Assembly (NCBI RefSeq): GCF_030272615.1
Contig: NC_081406.1
Location: 483,943,900 to 484,007,899 of the forward strand
DNA length: 64,000 bases
Reading direction: 5' to 3'
From: Cryptomeria japonica
Taxonomy: Eukaryota; Streptophyta; Pinopsida; Cupressales; Cupressaceae
Made by a program: the position numbers and the translations under genes. Shown here piece after piece: positions 31,448 through 42,173 of the stretch. The stretch's first letter is position 1, and each line of letters starts with the position of its first letter. Below the pieces are notes generated by a model. The model made no database searches. It was not told where the DNA came from and saw only the letters and a list, made by a program, of their open reading frames with translations.

Positions 31448-34400
31448 TTACAAGTTCTTTTCGGCCTCTATAGCTTCTTCAACAGGCTGTTCGGTTGTAA
31501 CTTCTTCTATCTTTTCAGGAGCGCTCTCTAACTGTTCTGGATCATGAGTGGCATATTTTCTTTTCCACTAATCATACACATCATCGATCGGCCATGAGAA
31601 ATTAATCACCTTAGTCTTAGCCTTGGTCAACCTTTTCTAGGAGTTTCTCATTTTGTTGACTTCTGAATTGACAAAACCATAATGTGTCTTAATTTTCTCT
31701 ATCTCCTGTATTGTCACAACAAAGAAGGAAGCATCATCTAGATCAATAATTCCCTTAATTCTTGCTAACAGTTTGGCTTCTACCTCCTTAAGCCACATTT
31801 ATTTGTCCTTCAGTTGATCTGGACTAGTAAACACTCCTGGGAGCAACTCAAAAACTTGATCAGCATATTATTTTCTGCACAAGTTGACTTTCCTGTCAAC
31901 ATTATCCACCCCTGCTACCAATTGTACTAAATCTTTAGTGATGTCAGAAGTGGATCTAATGATAGGATTTCCCCTTGATTCATCACAAGATGCACACATA
32001 AACTCTAAATCCTGCTCCCTAGGCCTCCATTTGTCAAAAATTGGTGTCAATATGGACTTATCTCCCTTGAGCTCATTCCATATATCAAAAATTTTACCTA
32101 CATTATTGTATAGCAATGAGGCATTCATGATATCTGCAAAACTAGTGACAGTGGCCTTCACTCTATCCTCATACTTCTTTGCATACATGGCTTGGGCCTG
32201 TTTTAGATTCTCTAACTCTTGAGGAGTAATCTCAATCATTTGGGAGCTAGAAGGTGCTAGAGATGCTAGGAACTCAATAATAGGGCTGGTAGGTGGAGGT
32301 CTGGCAGGAGAAGAGGAGATCATCAGTGTTGAGGATTCACCATGATGATGTTGTCCTGCTAGTTGCTTCTGCAATTTAGCAATAATGCTATCTCTATTCC
32401 TTACCTCTTCTTGAGCATTAGTGTAAGCTTTCAAAATTGTCTCCAATTTAACCTGGAGATCTGCCTTTTCCTTAGCTTCCCTTTCTGCTACTGCAACACT
32501 AAATTTTGCAGTTTCTAGTACAATGCTAGCAGCTTCCACTACTCCAGTAGTCTGCACCCTCTTTACCATCATCCCCCAAAGGTAACTTGACATTGAGGTG
32601 TCCCTTTTCTTCTTATTTTCATCTCTTTTCAAAGACCACATGACTAATGTAGCATTGTCTTTATTAAAAGTGACTCCCTCCATAGTTTTAGTCTCCTTTC
32701 TTACTGCTTCCAAGACTAGAGCATCTGCTATATCCCATTCGAGGAGAATAAGTACCCTAGCCTTTGCCACCATGTCTCTTCCTTGCTGAGGAGTGATGGT
32801 CTTAAACTCTTCAACCATTTCTTGCTTTATTTCTTCCTCAATTGTAGCTGGGTCTTTATGAGGCTGCTCACCCTTCCTTTTCTCGCACCTTGCATTGTAT
32901 TTATCAATGCTCTGCTTCCACAAAAATTGCATGAATGCTTCAGATGTGACGAAATTGGCATCAGCTAAGAAATCTTCACTGGCTCGCTTGATCTCAGGAT
33001 CCCATTCTTGGCCTTTGAATTCACTAGTGGTGATACTCATTTCAGCAGCTAAGGGCTCTTCTGGCATTCCTTCCTCCACTTCATCATAGGTGTAGGCAAT
33101 TTCCCCTAGACTGCCTAACTACAATAGTTTCTTAGCTGCTGCCTGTTCATCTCCTATATGGATAGGTGATTGAGATGGGGAGTACAAAGGTTCTTCAGGT
33201 TGTACCTCTTTTCCCACTCTTTGTTTCTTTGGGCTACTAGGGATGTCAATGAGATCATGTATCTTCCTTTTACCTTTAGAGGTAGAGTGCTCCCCTGAAG
33301 CAGGCATAAGTACACTATAATTAGACCTCTTATGTAACATATAATTACCCAGAGGGATTGGCCTAGCAGATGCAGACCTATTCAAAATCAATCTTGCTTT
33401 CTTAGGGTCATTCTTGATTACAACCTCCCTCTTTTCTTTTAGTGTTTGCATCACCTCCTCAAATCTAAGAATAAAAAACTTCATCTTCTCTGCAAAGGGG
33501 TAAAAGCTAGACAAAGGGTCATAGCTTATGTCGAGTTGGTGCACCAAGTCTAAGGCCTTCTTATAGGCTATCCACTTTTCCTTTCTCAACTCTTGTTCAT
33601 CTAAATCACATTCATTCCTGATGAGGTCTTCAGGGAACTGAAATTGATGGGGTTTAGCTTTGCCTACAACCCTCTTCCTAAACATACCATTGAAAAAATC
33701 TTTGGGGTCAGCACACCGAGAGACTGCAGTTGATAACTGATATGGCTGGAGGAAATCTCCAAAACATTTCCAACCTCCTTTGGTTATTACAAATTGGTGT
33801 GCCACGCTAATTGTAGGGAAAATTGTCCCTTTACCTCTACCTGTCAATTCTGCCTCTTGCACAACACCGATCTGCCTAAGTATTTCTGCAATTCCCACTT
33901 TAAGAGGGACCTGATAAGGTAACAAAAATGGGATACCTATGAAACCATATATTCTAAAAACTGTGGAAACAGGGTATAGGTAAATATCACCCCAATTATG
34001 GACAATTTTTATGTCCTCTGCAAACTTTTGTGGCCTAATGAATTCCAAAAGCACCTTAGGGACTCTTGGGTTTTCCAAATAGATAAGGTTCCTAATTTTT
34101 GATGCAAAATATTTATCAAACCTTAGAAAACTTGCATCTTCTCTATCCCATGATAGAATTGTGCTCCATAATTGCAATGGCATCTTTTCTCCATCCTTCT
34201 CTTTTACAAGGTCCATCCCACTTGCAAAATAGTCACCACCCTTGAATAAAAATAAATGCATAAGAAGGGAGTACCACCCGAAAGGCCTACCTACTTTCCC
34301 GTTCCTGATCCCTATCAATCCATTATGGATAGCATTAGTTATAAAAGAAGCATAATCAAAAGTTATTGCCACAGAAGGATTCAAAATCTGAGCAACCATC

Positions 34401-35090
34401 AACATGTAGTGAGTAGGCATACTTGCTTCAGCATCTTCCCCTAGGATTTGGCATAGTGACTAGTATAATCCTTTAGCCCTAAGGGTAAACAAATTTAGAG
34501 AAAAGGGCTCTTCAGTATTAGGTCCCACAATAGTCAACCCGCTTATCTTCAAAAATAATTCTTTGAGAGGCCCATTTCTTAGGTGATTTCTTTGCACATT
34601 AAACACCTGAGCTAGTGATTTAAAATCAATAGGCTCTAGAAAATTAGTGTATTCACTTAACCCAAAGGCATTCCTAAATTCCTCATTATTAATTTCAATG
34701 AGGGTCTTCCCACTAATATCCTTAACACTGCTTGAAGTTGGGTCATAGCCATGTGCAATCTGAGTTAGAAGATCTGCATCAAAGAAAACCTCGGGAACCA
34801 CCAACTTTCCAGCATCCAATTCCCATATACTATTCTAAGGGGCTGGATAATTTCTCATACTAAACCCAACCTTGAATAATCCCAACCCAGACATCCCTAC
34901 TTTAGGGTCTCTTAACCAACTCCCCTTATCATATAAACCCTCTCCTATTTTTCAGGCGAGAAGCTCTTGGCACCAACTCTTTCATTTTGGAAGCCACATT
35001 AGTTGACAACGTCAACTGTTCAAGGAATTCATCACAAATGGCCCTCTCGTGATAATTGACTTTTCCTGAGAACTCCCTTTTAGGTGCCAT
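31448..35090 (-). pseudogene. LTR-embedded ORF of about 1,210 codons, 5' LTR copy; function unknown
   Basis: From ATG 35090 (MAPKREFSG) to TAA 31448. Long open blocks are 33119-34420 (433 aa), 31868-33079 (403 aa) and 34460-34819 (119 aa). A one-base insertion near 34952 shifts the frame after ASRLK. A TAG at about 34457 replaces the Trp codon still present in the other LTR. Stops are at different places in the two LTR copies, and each repairs the other by comparison, so the insertion-time ORF was probably nearly open. The product is soluble-looking without membrane segments. It has an N-terminal globular half, a coiled-coil centre (QVKLETILKAYTNAQEEVRN) and an acidic tail. No family is recognised. 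In the genomic RNA it would be the first large ORF, ahead of gag. Confidence 0.78.
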
Positions 35091-36699
35091 CTCTTTTAGA
35101 AAATTAAGCAGGCGATTCAACAATCTCCCTCAATTGTTCTATGACAAATTAAAACCTCAGTAAAACACACACAATTAAAAATAATGGCTGAACAAGAGTA
35201 TAGAGAAACTTGCTTGTACTCGAAGGAATTAACTCTGAAATTGAAGAAGTCTGCTCTGCAACTGCTTCTTTACAAGTGCACTTTAGAATGATATCTCAAT
35301 TCAATTGATACAAGATCATATATGGCGGCTGGGCTCTTAACTCCGACATTGATTCCACATGCTTGGCCATCCCTTCATAATTGAATTCATGAAAGAATTC
35401 AAAATTTTCACTCCAATGGGTCACAACGCCCATGCATTTTCTCTTTTCGCTATTTTGCAAAACTTAATTACTTGGCAACTTTACTTCGCCAAATAACGTC
35501 GGCCATCCGATCAAATGAGAGTTTATTGGTCTTTACACTGGCTTAGTACTTCTACCCTTTTCACTGAGCCCTATTTTGTTTCGCCATTTTCTTGAGTGTT
35601 ATCCAATGAGCATTTTACCTTTGTGAAACTACGCCAGGCATCGGATGGGACCCAAACTGTAAGGCCTTTAACCTGTACTTGGATAGTTAACCTTTTCACT
35701 AACTGCACCTTCACCTGATAGCTACCGTGTTTTCGCTATTTCGCATTACTTAATTTCCATTCAAATTTAGGCTCCAAAAAAGCGCCAACCATCGGATCAA
35801 ACCACACTTGATTGTCCTTTAAGCGAAGACTCTTATATTGACTTGCTTACTCTGCTCCTCCTTTGGTTATTGGATACCACATGGCACCTAACCATTTGCC
35901 CAGGGAAACTTATTAAGTTTAAATTTGTGTCAACCGCATATTATACCCCCTTTTATAACTCTCGGTTCCACCTTGGCACCTTCAATCTCTGTGGAAGCCA
36001 TGTGTTCATGTACATGTCACTGTTAACCCTGGCATCGAGATGAATCTCCTTTACTTTCGCCATTTCACTGAGCATATACTTCAGGCATCTTACAAGTGAG
36101 AAATAGTGCGAGCCATTAGATCAAACCACACTTGATCATCTTTTACATTTCATGTTCACTTTGCCTTTAAGAATGAAAAACCTTTTCTCCATTTCGTAGG
36201 GGTTAAAACGCGAGCACTTCACCTTCGCGAAATTACACCAACCGTCCGATCAAATGAGAGTTGATCGATCTTTACACTCTAAACATTTACCTGGAAATGT
36301 GGGCCCTCTTAATTAACTCTGAATGCCTGGCATATACCTTTATCCCATGGTATCTTTCTTTTCTGGGACCCACCTTCTTTGAAACTCTCAGACCCGCCTC
36401 GCTAACTGTTGCATTTTCTGCCACATGCCATCATCTTACTCGCCTTCAGGACTAGCCAGACCATCTGCTTGGAATGCCACATCACTTCGCCATTTCGCTG
36501 GTCTTAAACCACGAACCATTTTGTCTTGCGAAATAGCGCAAACCGTTCGATCAAAAGAAACCTGACTGGCCGTTACACTAACAGCCTTGGCTCCACACTG
36601 GGTCCCGCTTCTTTATTGACTATGTGCTACCATGTGGCACTTGACTACTGGCTTTAAAAGACTTTTTTATATTCAACTCAATGTCGGTTGCATGTCTTT

Positions 36700-36707
36700 C
36701 TTTTATA
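36700..36707 (-). promoter_or_regulatory. TATA box candidate in Ty3-B 5' LTR
   Basis: Minus-strand TATAAAAG is kept in both LTRs (22531-22538 in the other). A start about 25-30 bp downstream would put transcription at about 36670, some 1.6 kb before the LTR ORF and 6.2 kb before the primer site. It is preceded by the ACGTG palindrome at 36751-36768. Confidence 0.5.
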
Positions 36708-36750
36708 CTGTCGGTTCCACCTTGGTGGGCCCACAGCTTCTTCTAAGACC

Positions 36751-36768
36751 ACGTGTCCATGGACACGT
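36751..36768. promoter_or_regulatory. Perfect 18-bp palindrome with G-box/ABRE cores
   Basis: acgtgtccatggacacgt equals its own reverse complement and carries ACGTGTC on both strands. The flanking base makes CCACGTG. It lies about 45 bp upstream of the TATA candidate. The other LTR has one mismatch (acatgtccatggacacgt). ACGTGTC is the abscisic-acid response core in plants. Confidence 0.55.
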
Positions 36769-37506
36769 TACCATCTATCATGACACATGGTCGGTCCTCA
36801 TTTACTTTCGCTATTTCGCAGGGTATAAAGCATAAGCATCTTACCCTTGTGAAATCACGCGGGCCATTAGATCATTTTCTAGTTGCTCGGCGCTTAACCA
36901 CCCGAATAGACTCTGATTAATTCTTGACACTTGTATCTGCCAGGTCATCCCCTATCCTATGACCTGACTCTCTTCTGGGACCCACCTCTTAACCTTTAAT
37001 CCCAACTTGCTAACTGTTGTAGCTCATGTTGCGTGCCACCATTCTACTTTCCTCCTTGACAAGCTAAACCATCCATTTGGCATGCCATGTCATTTTCACA
37101 ACTTTGCTGGCTTTAAACCATGTGTAACTTCGCCTAGAGAAATAGCGAAAGTCATAGATCCATCTGCGAGATGCACACTACTTACTGGGCCCGACAACTT
37201 TAGGAGGGATACACATAAGGCATAAATTTTTGTGATTAATTCACATGACCGCCTAGGCCAAAAAAAACAAAGGGGGACACTTCCTATGATCCCATGACCC
37301 ATTACTTAAGTGGATAAAGTAAGAAAGAAAAGAAACCAGAGGGTTTTTTACCAGACATTAGGCGATTTAAAATCAAAAAACCATAAACCCTTAAGACCTA
37401 ACACAGAGCTAAAGCAATTGAAAATGCCCCTTACTCAAGATTTCAAAAAACTCATAGCCAATTATGGGAAAAGAAAAGCCCATTTTTAATCAGTGATAAC
37501 AGAAGG

Positions 37507-38728
37507 TTTGAATCATAATCTCTTGAGTGTTGGTCAATTAGTTGAGAAAGGATTTCAGTTACAATTCAAGAATGGTAAATGCAAAATCCTAAATAGATCT
37601 GGTTTGGAAATTGCAACTGGTAATCAGACTAGAGGTAATATCTTTCATTTGAACAACAATGAGAAAGCATGTTTGATTGCACATATTGATGAAAGTTGGT
37701 TATGGCATAAGAGAATTTGTCATGTAAATTTTGATTGCATTGTGAAAATTAGTACTACTAAGGCAGTTAGAGATTTACCTAAGATTGTTAAACCTCACAA
37801 TCCGGTATGTAAGGAATGTCAATTTGGAAAGCAAGTTAGAGCAACTTTCAAGAGTATTCTAGAGAAGTCTAACAATGTTCTTTATTTAATTCATACTGAT
37901 TTATGTGGTCCAAGAAGAACTAGAAGTATACAAGGAGATAGATATTTTATACTAATCTTTGATGACTATTCTAGAATGTGTTGGATTACTTTTCTCAGAG
38001 AAAAATCTGAAGCATTTGGGAAATTCAAACTATTCAGAGTGATGGTAGAAAATGAAACCGGCAAGAAAATCAAATGTTTGAGATCAGATCAAGGAGGTGA
38101 GTTCACATCTAAGGAATTTAATATATTTTGTGAGGTGAATGGGATCAGAAGACAATTGTCAGCACCCCAGACACTCGATTAGAATGGAGTTGTGGAAATG
38201 AAAAATAGAACTATCTTGGATGCAGCCCGAAGTATGATATCAGAAGCAAATCTACCTCATATATACTAGAGAGAAGTGGTCAATACAGCTATTTATACAT
38301 ACAAGAAAGTTCACATCAGAGGTGAAACCGGTAAGACCCCACATGAACTATGGTTTGGTATTACTCCTACTCTTAAATATTTTAGAATATTTGGAAGTAA
38401 ATGCTATATTAGAAGAGATGAGTATATTGGAAAATTTGATCCTAGAAGTGATGAAGGAATATTTATTGGTTATTCATCTAAGAGCAAGGCATGTAGATGT
38501 TTCAATGGGAGATTACAAAAAATTGTTTAGAGTGCAAATGTGAAGATTGATGAACAGTTTAGAGGAAATTCAAGGTACACAGACTCTAAACCGGCAATAG
38601 AGATAATCACAAATGAACCTATTGTGAATACACCAGTATAGAATGGTGATTCAGTTACACCGGCATCATCTAGAGATTCAATAGTCACTAAAGAATAGCA
38701 GCAAGTAAAAACACCCTAGTATGAAAGA
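37507..38728 (+). pseudogene. pol: Copia internal 2: integrase, resumed after Ty3-B
   Basis: Continues from the protease interrupted at 16568. HHCC zinc motif: WHKRICH (37700) and CKECQFGK (37808). Core Asp in LIHTDLCGP (37895) is intact here, unlike copy 1. Second Asp in CLRSDQGGEF (38078-38105) and the Glu-bearing NGVVEMKNR region follow. TAG at 38180 is shared with copy 1, and TAG at 38267 falls at the place of TGA in copy 1. The GKTPHELWFG domain ends at TAG 38528, followed by a stop-rich linker. Confidence 0.9.
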
Positions 38729-40345
38729 TTGAATCATTCTAAAGATCGGATAATTGGAGATAAATTTCAAGGAGTTATGACTAGAGGAAGATTGGAAAAT
38801 GAGGAGGCATGTCTTATTTCTCAAATTGAACCTACATCAATTAATGAGGCATGTGAGGATAAATATTGGATTAAAGCTATGGAAGATGAATTGGCACAAA
38901 CTGAAGGGAATAACACTTGGTCATTAGTTCCCCAGCCTAAACACAAAAATGTAATTGGAACTAAATGGGTTTTTAGAAATAAACTTAATGAAGATGGCAT
39001 GGTAATTAGAAACAAAGAAAGATTAGTGTGTAAGGGATATTCACAGAAAGAAGGAATTGATTACAATGAAACCTTTACACCGGTAGCTAGAATTGAGGCA
39101 GTTGGACTTTTATTGGCTTTTGCAGCACACAAGAACTATAAAGTATATCAAATGGATGTTAAATGTGCATTTCTGAATGGAGATCTTGAAGAAGAAGTTT
39201 ATATTGAACAACATGATAGACTTTCTTTGACAGATAACAAAGACATGGTTTGCAGGTTAAGGAAATCTTTATATGGATTGAAACAAGCTCCTAGAACTTG
39301 GTATGCTAGATTGGAAAAATATCTTTTGAAGCTTGGTTACACTAAAGGTAATGTTGACAATAATCTCTACTACAAAGTGACTAATGATGACATCTTGGTT
39401 ATTGAAGTTTTTGTTGATGATATAATCTTTGGAGGAGAAGATGGTTTGTGTAAAGACTTCTCTAACAAAATGCAGCAAGAATTTGAAATGTCTATGATTT
39501 GAGAGATAAAATTATTTTTAGGATTGTAGATTTCACAGACTGATAAAGGTATATTCCTATGTCAATATAAGTACTTGAAGGAATTACTAACGAAATTTGG
39601 CATTGAAAACTATAAACGAGTAAGCACACCTATGAATACAACTGATAAATTATCTTTGAAGGATGAATCTACACCTGTTAATCCAACTAGATACAAATCT
39701 ATGATAGGAGGTTTTCTGTATTTGACACAAACAAGACTTGATATTATGAATGCAAAATGTATTGTTTCAATATTTCAGAGTAATCTTAAAGAAAATCATG
39801 AATCAACAGTGAAAAGTATTTTCCGGTACCTACAAGGCACTACAAATCTTGGTTTATGGTATCCTAGAGATGAAAATTTTGACTTATGTGCATACATAGA
39901 TGCTAATTAGGCAGGAGATGTGGATGACAGGAAAAGCACCACTGGCAGAGCATTTTTTCTTGGTAGTAGACTAATTTCATGGTTGAGCAAGAAAAAGAGT
40001 TGTACAAGTCTATCAACAGCAGAATCAACTAATTGTACACAGGTATTATGGATCAAGCAAATGTTGAAGGACATAAAGGTAAAATGCAAGGAACCTATAA
40101 CTATCTACTGTGATAATATGGCACCAATTGATATATCAAAGAACCCAGTCTTTTACTCTAAGACTAAACATGTTTCTATCAAATTCAATTTTCTAAAGGA
40201 GAGTGTTGAAGCAAAAGAAGTGAAATTGGTTTATGTGAATACTAAAGAGCAGATTGCAGATATTTTTACAAAGCCCTTGCCTAAGGAAACATTTGAGTAT
40301 CTCAGAGAGCAACTTGGATTCCTACCCCCACTGGTAGAGACTTAG
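38729..40345 (+). pseudogene. pol: Copia internal 2: reverse transcriptase and RNase H
   Basis: A 257-residue open block (38729-39502) covers the RT core: [32 protein letters not shown] and the catalytic box FVDD at 39410-39421 (Tyr to Phe, both Asp kept). TGA at 39500 (MSMI*EIKLF) is shared with copy 1, and a TAG at 39528 follows. Then RNase H: CAYIDAN, stop at 39908, STTGRAFFLGSRLISWLS, TAES, YCDNMAPID, ending at TAG 40343-40345 after TKPLPKETFEYLR. Fewer stops than copy 1. Confidence 0.92.
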
Positions 40346-40696
40346 ACAGTTGATGTTTGTCATCAACTGGCAGAATTAACAGAGAAATCTTTTATTTCAG
40401 CTTTGAATCGGAGAGCTACTTCTCAGGAGGAGTAGTTGGCATAATAAGTTGGTATTTTGTATTTGGTTTTGTATTGCTTTGGCATTTGATATCAAAAGGG
40501 GAGAGACTGATATGGAAAAACACATTATCTTTTTCTTTTGGGAGAGATTATTCCTAGGGGGAGAGATATTATGTATTTTTCATTTCTGGTTAATGATCTC
40601 TTTGGGAGATTGTTGGTTTTTTGTTTTTGGCATTTCGGTTTTGGCACTGTGATGGTTTTTCCATCTCGTGTTGCCATCAATGCCAAAGGGGGAGAT
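40346..40696 (+). other. Copia 2 3' untranslated region and polypurine tract
   Basis: No gene. Polypurine tract aaagggggagat ends at 40696 against the LTR. A second purine tract, tcaaaaggggagaga (40493-40507), lies about 190 bp upstream as in copy 1. Confidence 0.75.
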
Positions 40697-41745
40697 TGTT
40701 GGCATTTTGGATATGTTGATATGGTTTTTTCATTGATGTCAACACTTTTCATCGCTTGTCAAACACCTATCAGCACTTGGAGATTTTGGTTATGTTCACT
40801 GGCAAGTTAGAGACTTATGCAAAGTCACCAGTATTCGGTTCACTGGCAGATTATATTGTTCACCGGCACATGGAATGACTTGAAGACTACTTGGTTATGT
40901 CGAAGGCATTATTCAATCACTTGGTTTTGGTGATTTGGTTAATTGTTTTTTTCGGGTTTGCATATTTGTTGTTACTGGCAAATAGGTCCAGGATAAGCAC
41001 CGACAGACATATATATTCCAGATCAACACGACATGTTATTAAGATTATTTATTATTATTGTAAATGTATTGAGCTGACATCATGCATTAGATATTGATTT
41101 GTTTATAATTGATTTTATTGTAATATCTTTTAGTGAGCCGACCTATACAATTGGTCTTAGGTTATGGTATAAATGTAAGATCTCATTTGTGATATTAATA
41201 GGTGATTGCGAAAAAGGATTGCAATAACGTATATGCGAAAATAATCAGAGCTATACACACAAACATCATTTGAAGGTTGAGGGAAGGATTTTTTGAATGC
41301 AATCAGAACTAAACTGGTACTGAATCCAACATATGAAGATGCTATTTTGTGCAGTACATTATCTTTGGATTTAACCATCCAATTGTAGTCAGTGTGACTC
41401 TCATTTTGTGATTGAGCAGTGAGCTCTAGGCAGCTAGCCTTTCTGCATGTGCAGAATCCATATTGTAAACACATACTATCTATAGTAGTATCATTTGATT
41501 GTGGGCAAGTCTTCCCACCATGGTTTTTCCCCTTACAGGTTTTCCACGTACAAATAATTGTTTTATGTGTTGTGGATGTTATTGTCTTTCTGTTTCATGC
41601 ATTAATCTTTACCAGTATTGCAATTAATTATGAAGACTGTCTACTGGCATAAAGTTTAGTTTACCGATATTAAGTTAATTTTGGTTGAATTTATTGGACA
41701 ACTGATTCAGCGCCCCCCCCTCTCAGTTGTCTCCAGGACCTAACA
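40697..41745 (+). repeat. 3' copia LTR
   Basis: TGTTGGCATTTTGGATATG to ...GACCTAACA, 1,049 bp, the partner of 14156-15216. The following five bases ctgca (41746-41750) would be the target duplication. Its mate is outside the window. Confidence 0.92.
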
Positions 41746-42173
41746 CTGCAGCCATTAAAGAATATTCGCATGAGCCATATCCTCAACACCATGCCAACAA
41801 TTACACACAAGCTGCCACATTAGAAGACAATAAACATAAGCAATGCCAAATAAAAGATGTGCAAGCCACCACTGGTGAGGACTATAATCATTAAACCATA
41901 CAAATTAGCAAAGGTGTTGTGCAAGCACTCTAGTACAGACTTTATGATAATGCAAATAAGAAAAGACAATGAGAACGATATTGAATCAACTAAAGAGATA
42001 GAAACCAACCAACACATCCTTTGAAATAATGAGCAAGCATGCAAATTTAATGTGGTGACATAAAGCGGCCAGAAAGGTCCCATACACCATCACACTAAAA
42101 TGTATAAATGTTAACAATTCCAAACAAAATGCAAGGTCGAGGCAAAGCAAAAGAGTATGACCGAAAGGAGATC
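41746..42173 (-). other. LINE 3' untranslated sequence, no gene seen
   Basis: Sequence between the LINE RNase H stop and the copia LTR. An 87-codon minus frame at 41820-42083 has no recognisable feature. No poly(T) is present at the junction, so the LINE tail has been separated by the copia insertion. Confidence 0.6.

Larger units (their letters stand above)
16569..37501 (-). mobile_element. Ty3-B: complete Tat-like Ty3 retrotransposon with giant LTRs (20.9 kb)
   Basis: Its 5' LTR is the right one (30505-37501) and its 3' LTR the left one (16569-23313). The internal region is 7.2 kb. Minus-strand order is primer site (30500-30481), gag (from 30304), protease, RNase H, RT, a degenerate gypsy RNase H, and integrase (ends 23460). 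Ends are TGTT...AACA with a perfect 5-bp target duplication. The tRNA-Arg-like primer site and the two RNases H place it in the Tat/Ogre group. By eye, one 225-bp LTR stretch (19502 versus 33641) has 7 substitutions, about 3%. Internal indels between LTRs include about 135 bp near 17165/31100 and 59 bp near 19133/33213. Confidence 0.95.
30505..37501 (-). repeat. 5' LTR of Ty3-B (6,997 bp)
   Basis: Full partner of 16569-23313 with the same TGTT...AACA ends. It retains a segment at about 31097-31235 and 59 bp at about 33213-33271 that the 3' LTR has lost, so it is the better guide to the ancestral LTR. It carries the large ORF (35090-31448) and the promoter region (35150-37501). Confidence 0.93.
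9798..41745 (+). mobile_element. Tandem Ty1/copia pair sharing a middle LTR (interrupted by Ty3-B)
   Basis: The order is internal region 1 (9798-14155), LTR (14156-15216), a new primer site and gag start, internal region 2 (15217-16568 and 37507-40696), and LTR (40697-41745). The two internal regions are closely similar throughout gag, protease, integrase, RT and RNase H. The leftmost LTR and the first bases of gag 1 are outside the window beyond Ty3-A. A single LTR between two full internal regions is the product expected from recombination between LTRs. The RT-linker motifs (NHSEDQIIG, TRG, INEAC, WIKSMEDELEQIERN) resemble the SIRE/Maximus side of plant copia, but that lineage call is tentative. 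Confidence 0.85.

Noticed and set aside
38276-38530. A separate host gene in this open frame
   Set aside because: The product (GKTPHELWFG, GSKCYIRRDEYIGKF) is the normal C-terminal part of copia integrase.
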